Assembly: GCA_903865745.1 (NCBI GenBank)
Contig: CAIPKV010000028.1
Span: 1 to 64,000 of the forward strand
Length of the DNA stretch: 64,000 nucleotides
Direction: 5' to 3'
Source of the DNA: an uncultured Verrucomicrobia subdivision 3 bacterium
GTDB taxonomy: Bacteria; Verrucomicrobiota; Verrucomicrobiia; Limisphaerales; UBA11358
Positions within the stretch are counted from its first letter, which is position 1, and each line of letters starts with the position of its first letter. Positions 8,439-18,030 of this stretch are shown here, in pieces. The position numbers and the translations under genes are program-made. The notes under the pieces are model-generated. The model was given only the letters and a program-made list of their open reading frames with translations. It was not told the DNA's origin and searched no databases.

Positions 8439-9449
8439 ATGAAATGCTTTGTCACCGGCGCTTCAGGGTTCATTGGCTCAAACCTCGTCCAGGAATTGCT
8501 CGCGCGCGGGCACCGCGTCAAGGCGCTGTTGCGGCCCGGTGCCGACGAGCGCGGCTTACAAGGGTTGAAGTTTGAGCGGGCGACGGGCGATATTCTTGAC
8601 CGCAACCTCCTGCAGCGCGAAATGGAAGGCTACGATTGGTGTTTTCACGTCGCGGCCAGCTACTCGCTCTGGATGCGCAACTACGCGCCCATGTATGAGA
8701 TCAATGTCGAGGGCACGCGCAACGTGCTCGAAGCGGCGGGCAAGGTCGGTTGTCGCAAAATCGTCTACACCAGCACCGTTGGCTGCATTGGCGTGCCCCA
8801 GCCGGTGAGTGGCAAAATTACCCCCGCGACCGAATCGGAGAAAGTGGCCGACGACCAGATGTCCAATGATTATAAGCGCTCCAAATTCCGGGCCGAAGGC
8901 GTCGCGATTGATCTCTTTCGCAAAGGCGGTTTACCCATCGTCATCGTTAATCCTTCCGCGCCCATCGGGCCGGGCGACGTCAAGCCCACGCCCACCGGCC
9001 AGATCATCGTGGATTTCTTGAACCGCCGGATGCCCGCGTATTTAGAGACCGGCTTGAACTGGGTGCACGTCCGCGATGTGGCCCTCGGCCATATTCTCGC
9101 GGCGGAAAAGGGCCGGCACGGCGATCGCTATATTTTGGGCAACCAGAATGGCAACTGGACCATGCAGGAAACATTTGCCGCGCTCGAAAAAATCACCGGC
9201 ATACCCGCGCCCAAGACCAAGATTCCTTACTGGTTCGCGTTACGCGTGGCCGAGGCCAACGAAATGGTTTCCTTCGTTACCGGCAAACCGCCGCGCGCGC
9301 CGGTGGCGGGCGTGAAGATGGCGAAATACAAGATGTGGTTCAATCCCGGCCGGGCCATCCGCGAACTGGGTTTGCCGCAGACCCCGCCGGAACAAGCCTT
9401 TGCCGACGCGGTCGCCTGGTTTCGCGCCAACGGTTACGCGAAGAAGTAA
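8439..9449 (+). CDS. HpnA-like NAD-dependent sugar epimerase/dehydratase
   Basis: 336 aa from the ATG at 8439, where the Rossmann motif TGASGFIGSNL begins at once. The extended SDR pattern is complete: a VYTSTVG serine, YKRSKF as the YxxxK pair, and a segment close to hopanoid-associated epimerase HpnA (VNPSAPIGPGDVKPTPTG, then NRRMPAYLETGLNWVHV). Family members alter NDP-sugars or related substrates. No squalene-hopene cyclase or other hpn gene is nearby, so a hopanoid role is only suggested by similarity; dihydroflavonol-4-reductase-like is the broader label. Confidence 0.8.
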   Translation: MKCFVTGASGFIGSNLVQELLARGHRVKALLRPGADERGLQGLKFERATGDILDRNLLQREMEGYDWCFHVAASYSLWMRNYAPMYEINVEGTRNVLEAAGKVGCRKIVYTSTVGCIGVPQPVSGKITPATESEKVADDQMSNDYKRSKFRAEGVAIDLFRKGGLPIVIVNPSAPIGPGDVKPTPTGQIIVDFLNRRMPAYLETGLNWVHVRDVALGHILAAEKGRHGDRYILGNQNGNWTMQETFAALEKITGIPAPKTKIPYWFALRVAEANEMVSFVTGKPPRAPVAGVKMAKYKMWFNPGRAIRELGLPQTPPEQAFADAVAWFRANGYAKK

Positions 9450-9824
9450 GTTTCAGTGCGGCTCAACGTGAAGAACTTCTGGCACCACCCGTCGCGCTGA
9501 AATCAGACCCGTAATGCTCAAATCAAATGGAAGCGGATGCCGGCGGAGCGAAGGGGAGGGTATTTAGACACGAATTGTACGAATTAACACGAACTGGGAA
9601 CGGCCCGGGTAAGCCGGAATTGAATTCGTGCCAGTACGTGAAATTAGGGTCGAGTACACCCACACTCGCCCTGCCGCCGGCTGTTTCATCCTTCATCATT
9701 CCTACTCGTGCATTCGCCGCATGCCTGCCGGCTGTTCTGCAAGCGCGCGCTCCGTTGCGTGCCGGGCAAGTGCCTGCTCCTCACCGTCCGGGCGTGAGGG
9801 TGCCTCTTGCGACTGTGCTTATTG

Positions 9825-9960
9825 GGTAGGGAAGGCGCGCTGCGCCGTCCGCTGTCCGGCGCTTTCCCGTCTTCTGCCGGACAGCCTCCCGTTCCGCTGG
9901 CTAAGGCGGGGACGGCGTCAGCGGGGACATTGCAGCGCAAGGTCCCTACCATGCCAGAAT
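9825..9960. repeat. 136-bp nested inverted-repeat element (MITE-like or structured RNA)
   Basis: Outer arms GGTAGGGA (9825-9832) and TCCCTACC (9953-9960) enclose further matching arms GCGCTGC/GCAGCGC, GCCGTCC/GGACGGC and an inner perfect 9-bp stem CTGTCCGGC (9852-9860)/GCCGGACAG (9876-9884). The nesting gives one long foldback. No transposase or gene lies inside. The upstream stretch 9450-9824 has no supported gene. Confidence 0.6.
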
Positions 9961-10106
9961 AACCTCAAGAGCCACCACGGGCGCGACGCGCGCCAACTCC
10001 ACGTTATGTGGAGCTCGATAGCTTGCTTACCGTCAGCGCGACACTCATGCTGCGCCCTGTGATGTTGCTCGCCACCAATCCGATGCCCGCCCCCGCCACT
10101 GGTCAA

Positions 10107-10412
10107 TCCAGTGCCGCCCGGCAGTCATTGCTTGGTAACCACCGGTCATTGGTTGGCGTCAGCCAGTCATTCGCTGGCGTGAGCGAGGGATTGGCTCGTG
10201 CCAGCCAACCATTGGCTGACACCAGCGAGCCATCGGCTAGCGCCAGCCAGCCGTTGGCTGGTGTCAGCGAGTCATCGGCTGGCTCCAGCCAGCGATTGGC
10301 TGGCGCCAAGCATTCATTGGCTGGGGTCAGCCAGCGACTGGTGGTTGTCAGCCAGTCATTGGCTGACGCCAGCGAACAATCGGCTGACGCCAAGCAATCA
10401 TTGGCGGTCGCC
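10107..10412. repeat. Array A: 21-bp tandem array, about 14 units
   Basis: Units begin at 10128, 10149, 10170 and every 21 bp to 10401, with a degenerate unit at 10107. A typical unit is TTGGCTGGCGTCAGCCAGTC plus one A. It contains a small hairpin, GGCTG-(4 nt)-CAGCC. Phase is exact throughout although the units differ at many positions. Both strands lack stops in some frames, giving heptads such as SLAGVSQ, but no start or RBS supports translation. It lies upstream of the 235-aa gene. Confidence 0.92.
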
Positions 10413-10472
10413 TTTCAATTTACCGTTCACCACCCCCAAAACCTCCTATAACTAACCAAAGATAAACTATTT

Positions 10473-11180
10473 ATGCCCTATCATGATTATATCAACAGCA
10501 CTGACATCGGTCTCGCGTCCCAAATGATCACCTTCCGCGACAATATCGCGGGGGAACTCGCTGCGCTAGGCATTCTGGCCACGGATGAAGACATCCTCCA
10601 ACAGGCGTTGGATGCCACCCGCTTCCGGGCAGTCGTGGATTTCAACGGCACCATGCAGCAAGCCGCCATGGGCTGGACGGCCGAGAAGAACTTTGAACGC
10701 GATGGCGGCAGCCTCGCTGCCGCCAGTCAAAATGTGCCCGTCTTGCCCAAGGATTTCCCGCCCGCCGTGCCGCCGGGCATCCTGTCACGTTTCCGCTATC
10801 TGGCGCAGCGCATCAAGGCGCTGAAGACTTACACCATCGCCATCGGTCAGGCGCTCGGTTTGGAAGGCATCAGCGCCGTGGCCAATGCCACCATCGCGGG
10901 CACCGCCCAACCCATCGCCCGGGGCCGGGCCTTGGTCAGCGGTGGTGCGGAAATCGGCTCCAACAAGGCAGATGCCGAAGCGGTGGATATTTACGGTCAA
11001 CGCGATGGCGACCTTGCGCCTCTACGGCTCGCGCGCGTCATGCATCTGCCCTTCATTGACGCCCGCCCGTTGCTGGTGCCCGGCAAGCCGGAGACGCGGG
11101 AATACTACACCGTCTTCGTCCGCAACGATCAGGAATACGGCCAGCCCAGCGCCACCATCAAAGTCGTCGTCACCGCCTGA
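10473..11180 (+). CDS. Conserved hypothetical protein (MPYHDYI family)
   Basis: 235 aa, no signal peptide or membrane helix. I recall proteins with the same MPYHDYI opening as uncharacterised sequences in environmental bacteria, but no function is known to me. The N-terminal part is helical (TDIGLASQMITFRDNIAGEL). The C-terminal part (about 185-235) resembles a beta-rich domain ending TREYYTVFVRNDQEYGQPS, and an internal PPAVPPGILSRFRYLAQRIK segment links them. It sits between array A and the inverted-repeat element at 11244, and is convergent with the efflux operon. Confidence 0.7.
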   Translation: MPYHDYINSTDIGLASQMITFRDNIAGELAALGILATDEDILQQALDATRFRAVVDFNGTMQQAAMGWTAEKNFERDGGSLAAASQNVPVLPKDFPPAVPPGILSRFRYLAQRIKALKTYTIAIGQALGLEGISAVANATIAGTAQPIARGRALVSGGAEIGSNKADAEAVDIYGQRDGDLAPLRLARVMHLPFIDARPLLVPGKPETREYYTVFVRNDQEYGQPSATIKVVVTA

Positions 11181-11243
11181 ACGGAGGGTGCGGGCATGGC
11201 CTAGTCCCGCCCGCGTTCACACTAGGGTGTAGCTTCAAAATGC

Positions 11244-11351
11244 TGCGGACGTGAAACGGCTGGCTTGGGCTGGTGGAACCGGTCGCGCTGCGACTGGTTT
11301 TGCCCGCGCAGCGGGCACCGGTGGCAGGGCGGTTCACGGGTGGCGTCCGCA
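11244..11351. repeat. 108-bp structured inverted repeat between convergent genes
   Basis: TGCGGACG (11244-11251) pairs with CGTCCGCA (11344-11351). Inside are two further hairpins, GTCGC-GCT-GCGAC and TGCCCGC-GCA-GCGGGCA. The rest of 11181-11507 has no supported gene, though 11368-11394 contains another stem (CGTCGCC/GGCGACG). It could serve as a bidirectional terminator or be a small non-autonomous element. Confidence 0.5.
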
Positions 11352-11507
11352 AGATTCCGTCGCCTGACGCTGCGCTCGGCGACGGCCATGGCCGCAGCGC
11401 GGCCATCGCCACCTCCCGCAATAACCCCGCTCCCTGATTTTGAAGACACGTCCAAGGGCGGTTAAACTCAACCTTGGCACCTACGCCAACCGCCCGTTCA
11501 TTAAGCC

Positions 11508-14500
11508 TCACACTTCCAGCCGGTCGTCGGGTCGCGCCACGAGGGTGTAGAGCGCGGGCATGAGGAAGATGCTGATCAGCAGCCGTGTGAACAGGCCGCT
11601 GACGATGACGAGGGCGAACGGGCGCTGCGTGTCGGTGCCGACGCCGGTGGCCAGTGCCGCCGGCAACAAGCCTAACGCGGCCACGAGCGCGGTCATCATG
11701 ATGGGGCGCAGCCGCAGGATGGCCCCTTCGCGAATGGCTTCGGCCAGCTTGGTCCCGCCGAGGCGCAGTTCGTTGACGTAGGAAATATAGACGACGGCGG
11801 TTTGCACGGAGACGCCGAACAGGGCAAGGAACCCGATGCCGGACGAAACCGAGAACGGCGTGCCGGTGAGCCAAAGGGCGACGAGGCCGCCGACCGGGGC
11901 GGAGAGCACGACGCCGAGCACGGTGATGAAGGGGAATTTCAAATTGCTGTAGAGCGCGAACAGCAGCAGGAAGATTAACGCCAAGGTCAGGGGCAGGATG
12001 ACGTTCAGTTGCGCGCGCGACTTAGTGTATTCCGTGTATTCGCCGCCCCAATCGGAATGGTAACCTTCGGGCAGGCTGACCTGCTGCTTCACCTGTTGGA
12101 TGGCGTCCTCAACCGCGCCGGCGAGATCGCGGCCGGCTACGGAAAATTGCACGCCGATGTAGCGCGAATTGTCCTGGCGATAAATGAACGACGGTCCGTT
12201 CATGACGCGGATGTCGGCAAATTCCTTCAGCGGCAACTGCTGGCCACCGGGCGTGGGCACGAGGATGTTGGCAATCTCCTCGGGGTTGTCGCGGTACTGG
12301 CGTTCGAGCCGGACGACGAGGTCGAACTGCTTTTCGCCCTGCTGCACTTGCGTCGCCACGTCGCCGCCGATGGCGGTGGTGATGAGGGCGTTGATGTCGG
12401 CCACGTTTACGCCGTAGCGCGCGATGGTGGCGCGATTGATTTTAATGTCGAGGCTGGGCTGGCCGAGTTCCTTCACGAGGGTCACGTCTTTGATGCCGCG
12501 CACCCGCTCGAGAATCTTCTTGATGGCCTTGCCTTTTTCTTCCAGCACGTTCAAATCGGAGCCGAAGACTTTGACGGCGAGGGCGCTCTTCAAGCCGGAC
12601 TCGGCTTCATCCACGGCGTCTTCGGCGGGCTGGGTGTAATTGAAGATGATGCCGGGAAATTGTTGAAGTTTCGCGTTGATGGCTTCAATCAATTTGGCCT
12701 TGGTGCGATAGGCGCCGGTCCATTCTGAATACGGCTTTAAGCCGACGAAGAATTCGACGTTGAAGAAGCCGGTGGGGTCCGTGCCGTCGTCGGGCCGCGC
12801 GAGTTCGGAGGCGACGGTGGTGACTTCGGGGAAGGATTTTAGAACCGCCCGGATCTGCGGCGTGAGCTTGGCGGATTCGTCGTAGGAAATGGTGTAGGGC
12901 ATCGTGGCGCGGACCCAAAGCGCGCCTTCATCCAAGGTCGGCATAAACTCCGCGCCGATGTGCGGGATGAGCAGCAGCGAACCGGCGAGCAGCAGGGCGG
13001 AAGCCAGCGTGGTCGCCCACGGCCGCGCGAGACAGAAATCGAGGCCCCGGGTGTAAACGGACTTGATGGCTTCGAACGCGGCGTTACGGCGCTCGCGCAC
13101 GCCGGACTGCATGAACCACGAACACAGCACCGGCAGCAGTGTGAGCGTAACGATCAAGGAGCCGATGAGCGCAAAGACCATGGTATCGGCCATCGGCTTG
13201 AACAGGGTGCCGGACGGCCCGGCCAAAACGTAGATGGGCAGGAAGCTGGCGACGATGACGGCGACCGCGTAGAACAACGGACGATCCACTTCGGCAGCGG
13301 CGTCTTTGATGATTGCGAGGACGTTGGGGCGGGTGCCTTTGCGCAGGGCAATCTGCCGGAAAATGTTTTCCACCATCACGACCGCACCATCCACGAGGAT
13401 ACCGAAATCAACGGCGCCGATGGAGAGTAGGTTGGCCGAGGCCTTTTGTATATCCAGACAGATAAATGCAAAGATCAGCGCCAGGGGAATAGTGACTGCG
13501 ACGATCAAACCCGCGCGAAAATCGTAGAGGAAAAAGATGAGAATCACGACGACGAGCACCATGCCGCGCACCAGATTCTGCTCCACGACCTTCGTCGTCA
13601 GGTGGATTAAATCCGTGCGGTCGTAGAAGGGAACGATTTTGACATCCTTGGGGAGGACCTGTTCGTTGAGCTGTTTGGTCTTGGCCTCGACGCGCTTCAG
13701 CACGTCTTGCTCTTTATCGCCGGTGCGCAGGAGGATGACGCCCTCCACGCAATCGTCCTGCTGCTCGAAGCCGAATTCACCGAGGCGTGGCGCGATGCCG
13801 ATGACGACGCGGCCGACGTTCTTGAGCAAGACCGGCGTGCCATTGTTTACCGCCAGAACGACGTTGCCGATGTCTTCCAAAGTTTCCAAACGGCCGAGGC
13901 CGCGCACGTAATAGAACTGGCCGCCTTGCGAATAGAAACCGCCGCCGGAATTGCCGTTGTTGGCCGCCAGCGCGGCTTCGACTTGCAACACCGACAGGCC
14001 GACACCGGCAATTTTCGCCGGATCGAGCAGCACTTGATATTGCATGGTGCCACCGCCAAAGCCGGAATCGTCCGCCACACCGGCAAGGGCTTTGTAAGCC
14101 GGCTCAATGACCCAGTCCTCGAAGGTCTTGAGTTCCATCGGCGAGCGGTCGGAACTTTTCAGCACGTAGCGATAGATCAAACCGGAAGGGGAGGACAAGG
14201 GCGAAACCGATGGCGTCACCCCCGGCGGCAAGCTGAGGCTGGCCAGGCGGTTGAAAACTTCCTGACGGGCGAAGTTATTGTCCGTGCCATCGTGGTAAGT
14301 GAGGATGACATCCGACAAGCCGTAGAGCGTGATGGAACGCTGCGTGGTCATCTGCGGAATGCCGTTCATCCCGACCTCGACTGACTCGGTGATGAGGCGC
14401 TCCACTTCCTCGGCCGCGTGACCGGGCCATTGGGTGATAATTTCGACGATGGGCGGCGACAAATCAGGGTAGGCATCGACCGGCAGACGTTCGAGCGAGC

Positions 14501-14633
14501 GCGTGCCCGCACCGATTAGCACAAGCGTGAGGAGGACGACGAGGAAGCGTTGCCGCAACGATGACGCGACAACGCGATGCATCAGCGAAGCGCTTCGCGG
14601 GGCGGCAGCTACGGGTGGTAATGGCTCGCTCAT
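11508..14633 (-). CDS. czcA: CzcA/CusA-family heavy-metal efflux RND permease
   Basis: 1041 aa, full length for the family. It is the inner-membrane proton-driven pump of a tripartite metal exporter. An N-terminal helix (RFLVVLLTLVLIGAG) is followed by the periplasmic segment YPDLSPPIVEIITQWPG, then a central membrane block containing DFGILVDGAVVMVEN, the conserved D...D...E motif of transmembrane helix IV used for proton relay in CzcA-type pumps, and a second half with the duplicated periplasmic and membrane regions. The start overlaps the stop of the adaptor gene by ATGA. The metal cannot be fixed from sequence; Co/Zn/Cd and Cu/Ag are the options. Confidence 0.92.
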   Translation of the reverse strand: MSEPLPPVAAAPRSASLMHRVVASSLRQRFLVVLLTLVLIGAGTRSLERLPVDAYPDLSPPIVEIITQWPGHAAEEVERLITESVEVGMNGIPQMTTQRSITLYGLSDVILTYHDGTDNNFARQEVFNRLASLSLPPGVTPSVSPLSSPSGLIYRYVLKSSDRSPMELKTFEDWVIEPAYKALAGVADDSGFGGGTMQYQVLLDPAKIAGVGLSVLQVEAALAANNGNSGGGFYSQGGQFYYVRGLGRLETLEDIGNVVLAVNNGTPVLLKNVGRVVIGIAPRLGEFGFEQQDDCVEGVILLRTGDKEQDVLKRVEAKTKQLNEQVLPKDVKIVPFYDRTDLIHLTTKVVEQNLVRGMVLVVVILIFFLYDFRAGLIVAVTIPLALIFAFICLDIQKASANLLSIGAVDFGILVDGAVVMVENIFRQIALRKGTRPNVLAIIKDAAAEVDRPLFYAVAVIVASFLPIYVLAGPSGTLFKPMADTMVFALIGSLIVTLTLLPVLCSWFMQSGVRERRNAAFEAIKSVYTRGLDFCLARPWATTLASALLLAGSLLLIPHIGAEFMPTLDEGALWVRATMPYTISYDESAKLTPQIRAVLKSFPEVTTVASELARPDDGTDPTGFFNVEFFVGLKPYSEWTGAYRTKAKLIEAINAKLQQFPGIIFNYTQPAEDAVDEAESGLKSALAVKVFGSDLNVLEEKGKAIKKILERVRGIKDVTLVKELGQPSLDIKINRATIARYGVNVADINALITTAIGGDVATQVQQGEKQFDLVVRLERQYRDNPEEIANILVPTPGGQQLPLKEFADIRVMNGPSFIYRQDNSRYIGVQFSVAGRDLAGAVEDAIQQVKQQVSLPEGYHSDWGGEYTEYTKSRAQLNVILPLTLALIFLLLFALYSNLKFPFITVLGVVLSAPVGGLVALWLTGTPFSVSSGIGFLALFGVSVQTAVVYISYVNELRLGGTKLAEAIREGAILRLRPIMMTALVAALGLLPAALATGVGTDTQRPFALVIVSGLFTRLLISIFLMPALYTLVARPDDRLEV

Positions 14634-15820
14634 TGGTTTTGGAGGAATTGAACAAAGATGGCACCGTCCACGACAATCTGGTCGCCGGCTTGCAAGCCTT
14701 CGGGGATGTCGTATTGGTCGCCGGTGCGGTAACCCAGCGTCACGTGCCGCCGCGCGAAGCTGCCGTCGGGTTGGACCACGTAGACGAACGGCAGATTCAC
14801 GTCGTCGCGTAAGATTGCCGAGACGGGAATCAGCAGGCCGGTGCTTTCCTGATGGGCCCGAATCTTTACGCGGACATACATCTGCTTCTTCAAAAGGTCG
14901 CCCGGGTTTTCAACGACCACGCGCACCATTACGGAGCGCGTGTTGGGATCGACCAAGGCGGAGATGTTGTCCACGGTTCCGGAGAAACTATTTGTGGTGA
15001 TGCCCGACTCAATCTCGGCGGCGTCGCCGACACTGACGGAAGCGAGGTCGGCGCCGAAAATCTGTGTCATGACCCAGACGCGCGAAAGGTCGGCGACGGT
15101 GAAACAAGGCGTGGTGCCAGCGGTCAGCAGTTCGCCGGGCGAGATAAGTTTTTCCACCACGGTGCCCGCGATGGGCGAATTAATCCGACCGCCGGGATGC
15201 GACATGGGCCGGCCCGCCTGGAGGTCATTGATGACCTGCGGATCCAGGTTCAGCGACACGAGCGTTTGCAAGGCGGCGTCACGGTCCGCCTCAGCGTTGG
15301 CGGCGTCGGTTTGAGCCTGTTCCTCCTCGCGCTGGGCCACGCCATTGTGCTGGATCAAATCCTTGTCCATGTCCGCCACGCGCCGGAGCGTCTGGGCGGT
15401 GGCGAGCGCCTTGCGATACGCGCTGATGGCCGCTGCAAAATCGGGTGAAGCCACTTCGGCCAGCGCCTCACCGGCCTTGACCTTGTCGCCCGGATTAACC
15501 AGCAGTTTCGACACCGGCCCGCCGAACGGCGCGAGCACGCTGGTCGCTTGGTCGTTGTCGAAGTCCACCGTGCCGGTCGTCTCCGTCACCTTGTGAAACT
15601 GCGAGGGGGCGACGGTGTAAAACTGGATCTTCTGCCGCTTCTCCGCCGTCAGCGTCACGTTGCTGACGGTGATGGCGGAGGGCAGGGTGCCGCTGTCAAC
15701 TTTGGGCGCACAGCCAGCGAATGACAGCAGGGCCGCGAGCGCCGCCCCGATTTGGAAGGTGAAGCGTCCGGCAATTTGCCGTGAGTTGTTGGTCCACATA
15801 AAGCTTAATTTATTTTTCAT
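14630..15820 (-). CDS. czcB: HlyD/CzcB-type periplasmic adaptor lipoprotein
   Basis: 396 aa. An N-terminal hydrophobic stretch ends in the lipobox-like FAGC, so the protein is probably lipid-anchored in the periplasm. It then shows the adaptor order: beta-barrel start, lipoyl half-motifs (FGGPVSKLLVNPGDKVKAGE and SPIAGTVVEKLISPGELL) around a helical hairpin (about 125-185), and a C-terminal barrel domain. It links the RND pump to the outer-membrane channel. The 11-bp overlap with the upstream outer-membrane gene and the ATGA overlap with czcA support one translationally coupled operon and the start at 15820. Confidence 0.9.
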   Translation of the reverse strand: MKNKLSFMWTNNSRQIAGRFTFQIGAALAALLSFAGCAPKVDSGTLPSAITVSNVTLTAEKRQKIQFYTVAPSQFHKVTETTGTVDFDNDQATSVLAPFGGPVSKLLVNPGDKVKAGEALAEVASPDFAAAISAYRKALATAQTLRRVADMDKDLIQHNGVAQREEEQAQTDAANAEADRDAALQTLVSLNLDPQVINDLQAGRPMSHPGGRINSPIAGTVVEKLISPGELLTAGTTPCFTVADLSRVWVMTQIFGADLASVSVGDAAEIESGITTNSFSGTVDNISALVDPNTRSVMVRVVVENPGDLLKKQMYVRVKIRAHQESTGLLIPVSAILRDDVNLPFVYVVQPDGSFARRHVTLGYRTGDQYDIPEGLQAGDQIVVDGAIFVQFLQNQ

Positions 15821-17363
15821 TTTTATCCTTGGTTAAATCCGCACGCTGCCACCAGCCACCCCCCAGCGCCTGAAACAATGCCGCCGTGTCGGCGTAACGA
15901 TTGGCCTGCGCTTGAACCAGATTGATGCGCGCCTGCTGATCGGCTTGCTCGGCACTGAGCAACGCGAGATAGCTGATATAGCCGTCCTGCCATTGGTGCT
16001 GGGACAAAGCCAACGTTTCCCGGGCATCATCCGCCGCGGTGGCAGCGGCCTTCAAACCCTCGGCGTCCTGCTCCAGGGCGGTCAAGGTATCAGCGACATT
16101 TTCAAAAGCCGTCAGCACGGTGCTGCGATATTGTTCCGCCGCTTGAATGTAGGCGGCCTTGGCGGCGCGCTCCTGATGCAGCAAGGTTCCGCCTTGGAAC
16201 AGCGGGGCGGTCGCGGCGGCCCCTATGCCCCAGAAACCCGTGCCGGACGAAAATAATTTATCAAAGGAAAGCGCCGTGCTGCCGGCATTGGCGGTGAGCG
16301 TAATGTTCGGAAGCCGATTGGCGATGGCGATACCAATCTGCGCGCTGGCGGCATGCAAGTTCGCCTCAGCTTGCAGCACATCCGGTCGCTGCGCCACGAG
16401 TTGCGACGGCAGGCTTACCGGAATCTCCACGGGCAATTGCAAGCTCGCCAGGTCGAACTGCTCCATCGGCGTCTGATTCGGAAACCTTCCCACCAAGACT
16501 GCCAGCAGGTCGCGGAGCTGCGCCGCTTGTTTGATTAATGGTGGCAGCAGGGCGTTGACCTGGGCGAGCTGTGATTCTTGTGCGACCACGTCCAGTCGGG
16601 CGGCATAACCCTTCGAGTATTGATAGCGCAGGATTACTACCATATTGGAATTGAGGTCCACAAGCTGGTGCGTTGCGTCAATCTGCGCCGACACGGCAGC
16701 GATCTGGATGGCCGTGACCACTACATTCGCCGTCAGCGTGGTATAGGCCGCAATCATTTGGAATCGGACGCTCTGTGCCTGCGCCTTCAGAGACTCCATG
16801 GACCGGCGGTTCGCGCCGAAAACATCCGGCGAATAGGAAACGCTGACCTGCGGGGTGAACAGGTTGTATTGGAACTCCTGCGGCGTGGTGGGGTAGTTAG
16901 GCACGGGCGCGAGCACTTCCGACGCTTTGGCGCGGCTGGCTGAGAAACCCGCCGTCACACTGGGGAAATAAACGCCGCGCTGCGACAAAACATTTTCCCG
17001 GGCCACAGCCAAGGCCGCCTGCGCCGCCTTGAGGTCAGGATTGTTGGTGAGCGCAAGTTCGATCAAATCGTTCAGCGATTTGGAATGGAACAAGGTCCAC
17101 CAGTCGCCGGCGATGTTACCACCTTTGTTAATTTGCTGGGCTTCTCCGCCAGCCAAATTCGTGGCCGTGCCCATGGCAACGGTATTCGTGAGCGGCGGCT
17201 CGGTATAATCACCGACCGCCGGGGCGGCCGGTCGCTTAAAGTCCGGCCCCACCGCGCAACCCGCGATGAACCCGCCAGCCAGGACTGCGAGCAGCGCTGC
17301 CTGGCCGACGGCACGCCTACGGCCAAAGGCAAACATTGCGCCCCAAAAGTAATTCAATTTCAT
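15810..17363 (-). CDS. NodT/CzcC-type outer-membrane efflux lipoprotein
   Basis: 517 aa from the ATG at 17363, chosen because a GGAGG lies about 11 nt upstream and the signal sequence starts there. The lipobox and NodT signature GCAVGPDFKRP are followed by two OEP repeats of long helices and strands. This is the TolC-like trimeric channel that opens the pump to the outside. First of the three czc genes in transcription order; the small protein gene at 17459-17806 lies about 95 bp upstream on the same strand. Confidence 0.9.
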   Translation of the reverse strand: MKLNYFWGAMFAFGRRRAVGQAALLAVLAGGFIAGCAVGPDFKRPAAPAVGDYTEPPLTNTVAMGTATNLAGGEAQQINKGGNIAGDWWTLFHSKSLNDLIELALTNNPDLKAAQAALAVARENVLSQRGVYFPSVTAGFSASRAKASEVLAPVPNYPTTPQEFQYNLFTPQVSVSYSPDVFGANRRSMESLKAQAQSVRFQMIAAYTTLTANVVVTAIQIAAVSAQIDATHQLVDLNSNMVVILRYQYSKGYAARLDVVAQESQLAQVNALLPPLIKQAAQLRDLLAVLVGRFPNQTPMEQFDLASLQLPVEIPVSLPSQLVAQRPDVLQAEANLHAASAQIGIAIANRLPNITLTANAGSTALSFDKLFSSGTGFWGIGAAATAPLFQGGTLLHQERAAKAAYIQAAEQYRSTVLTAFENVADTLTALEQDAEGLKAAATAADDARETLALSQHQWQDGYISYLALLSAEQADQQARINLVQAQANRYADTAALFQALGGGWWQRADLTKDKNEK

Positions 17364-17458
17364 ATTGTTGCGGACCTCCGCCGTGCCGGCCAAGCCGACA
17401 CCATGGTTCAAACGGATATAACAGACGAGAATCCGGTCAGCACAGGCTGACCAGCCAA

Positions 17459-17806
17459 TTAGACGAGGACAGCGGCAGCCAGTGGCGGAGCGCGACCAGG
17501 CGGAAGCAGTTCAATGGAGGTGGAAAAAACGGAAAAAATTATTTGTGGCGTCGTCTCGAAGGATGCAAATGGCAGCGCGGCGCTGACGGCCACTGAGGAA
17601 GAGTCCACCTGGCCGTGTGCGAACAGCGTAACGGCACATTCGTGACCGGGGGCATCCGCGTCGTGGTGAATCAGTTCATGAAGATTTGGGCATGCAGCCA
17701 GAGCGTCTAACAGCAAAACAAGAACGACCAGCAGCGCGGCGAGAACTGCCTGACCAGGTCGCGGAGAATGTCGTATTGCTGATTGCAAGCGATTTGCTTT
17801 TAGCAA
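17459..17806 (-). CDS. Small membrane/periplasmic protein leading the efflux operon
   Basis: 115 aa with one strong hydrophobic helix (about 19-38), then a short His/Cys segment, CPNLHELIHHDADAPGHEC. Proteins of this shape are often found in front of metal efflux operons and may bind metal in the periplasm, but I do not recognise a named family with certainty (DUF2946-like is possible). Same strand and close spacing put it in the operon. Confidence 0.65.
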   Translation of the reverse strand: MLKANRLQSAIRHSPRPGQAVLAALLVVLVLLLDALAACPNLHELIHHDADAPGHECAVTLFAHGQVDSSSVAVSAALPFASFETTPQIIFSVFSTSIELLPPGRAPPLAAAVLV

Positions 17807-18030
17807 AGTGCATACCTAATGCAAGTTGTTTTCAAGACATTATGCTAGAAACTCCCCACCTCCGGCCCGTCAAATTTCATTATATCACGCACTGGGTAAG
17901 CTAATCCATGAGCAGCTTCCTCGCCCGGATTGACTTCAACGCTTACGGGAAGAATTAAGTCTCCATTTTGTTTTGTTGGTAAAGATTTCTTGCCATTTGC
18001 TGTCGCTTGTGAAAAATTTCACGAACATTT

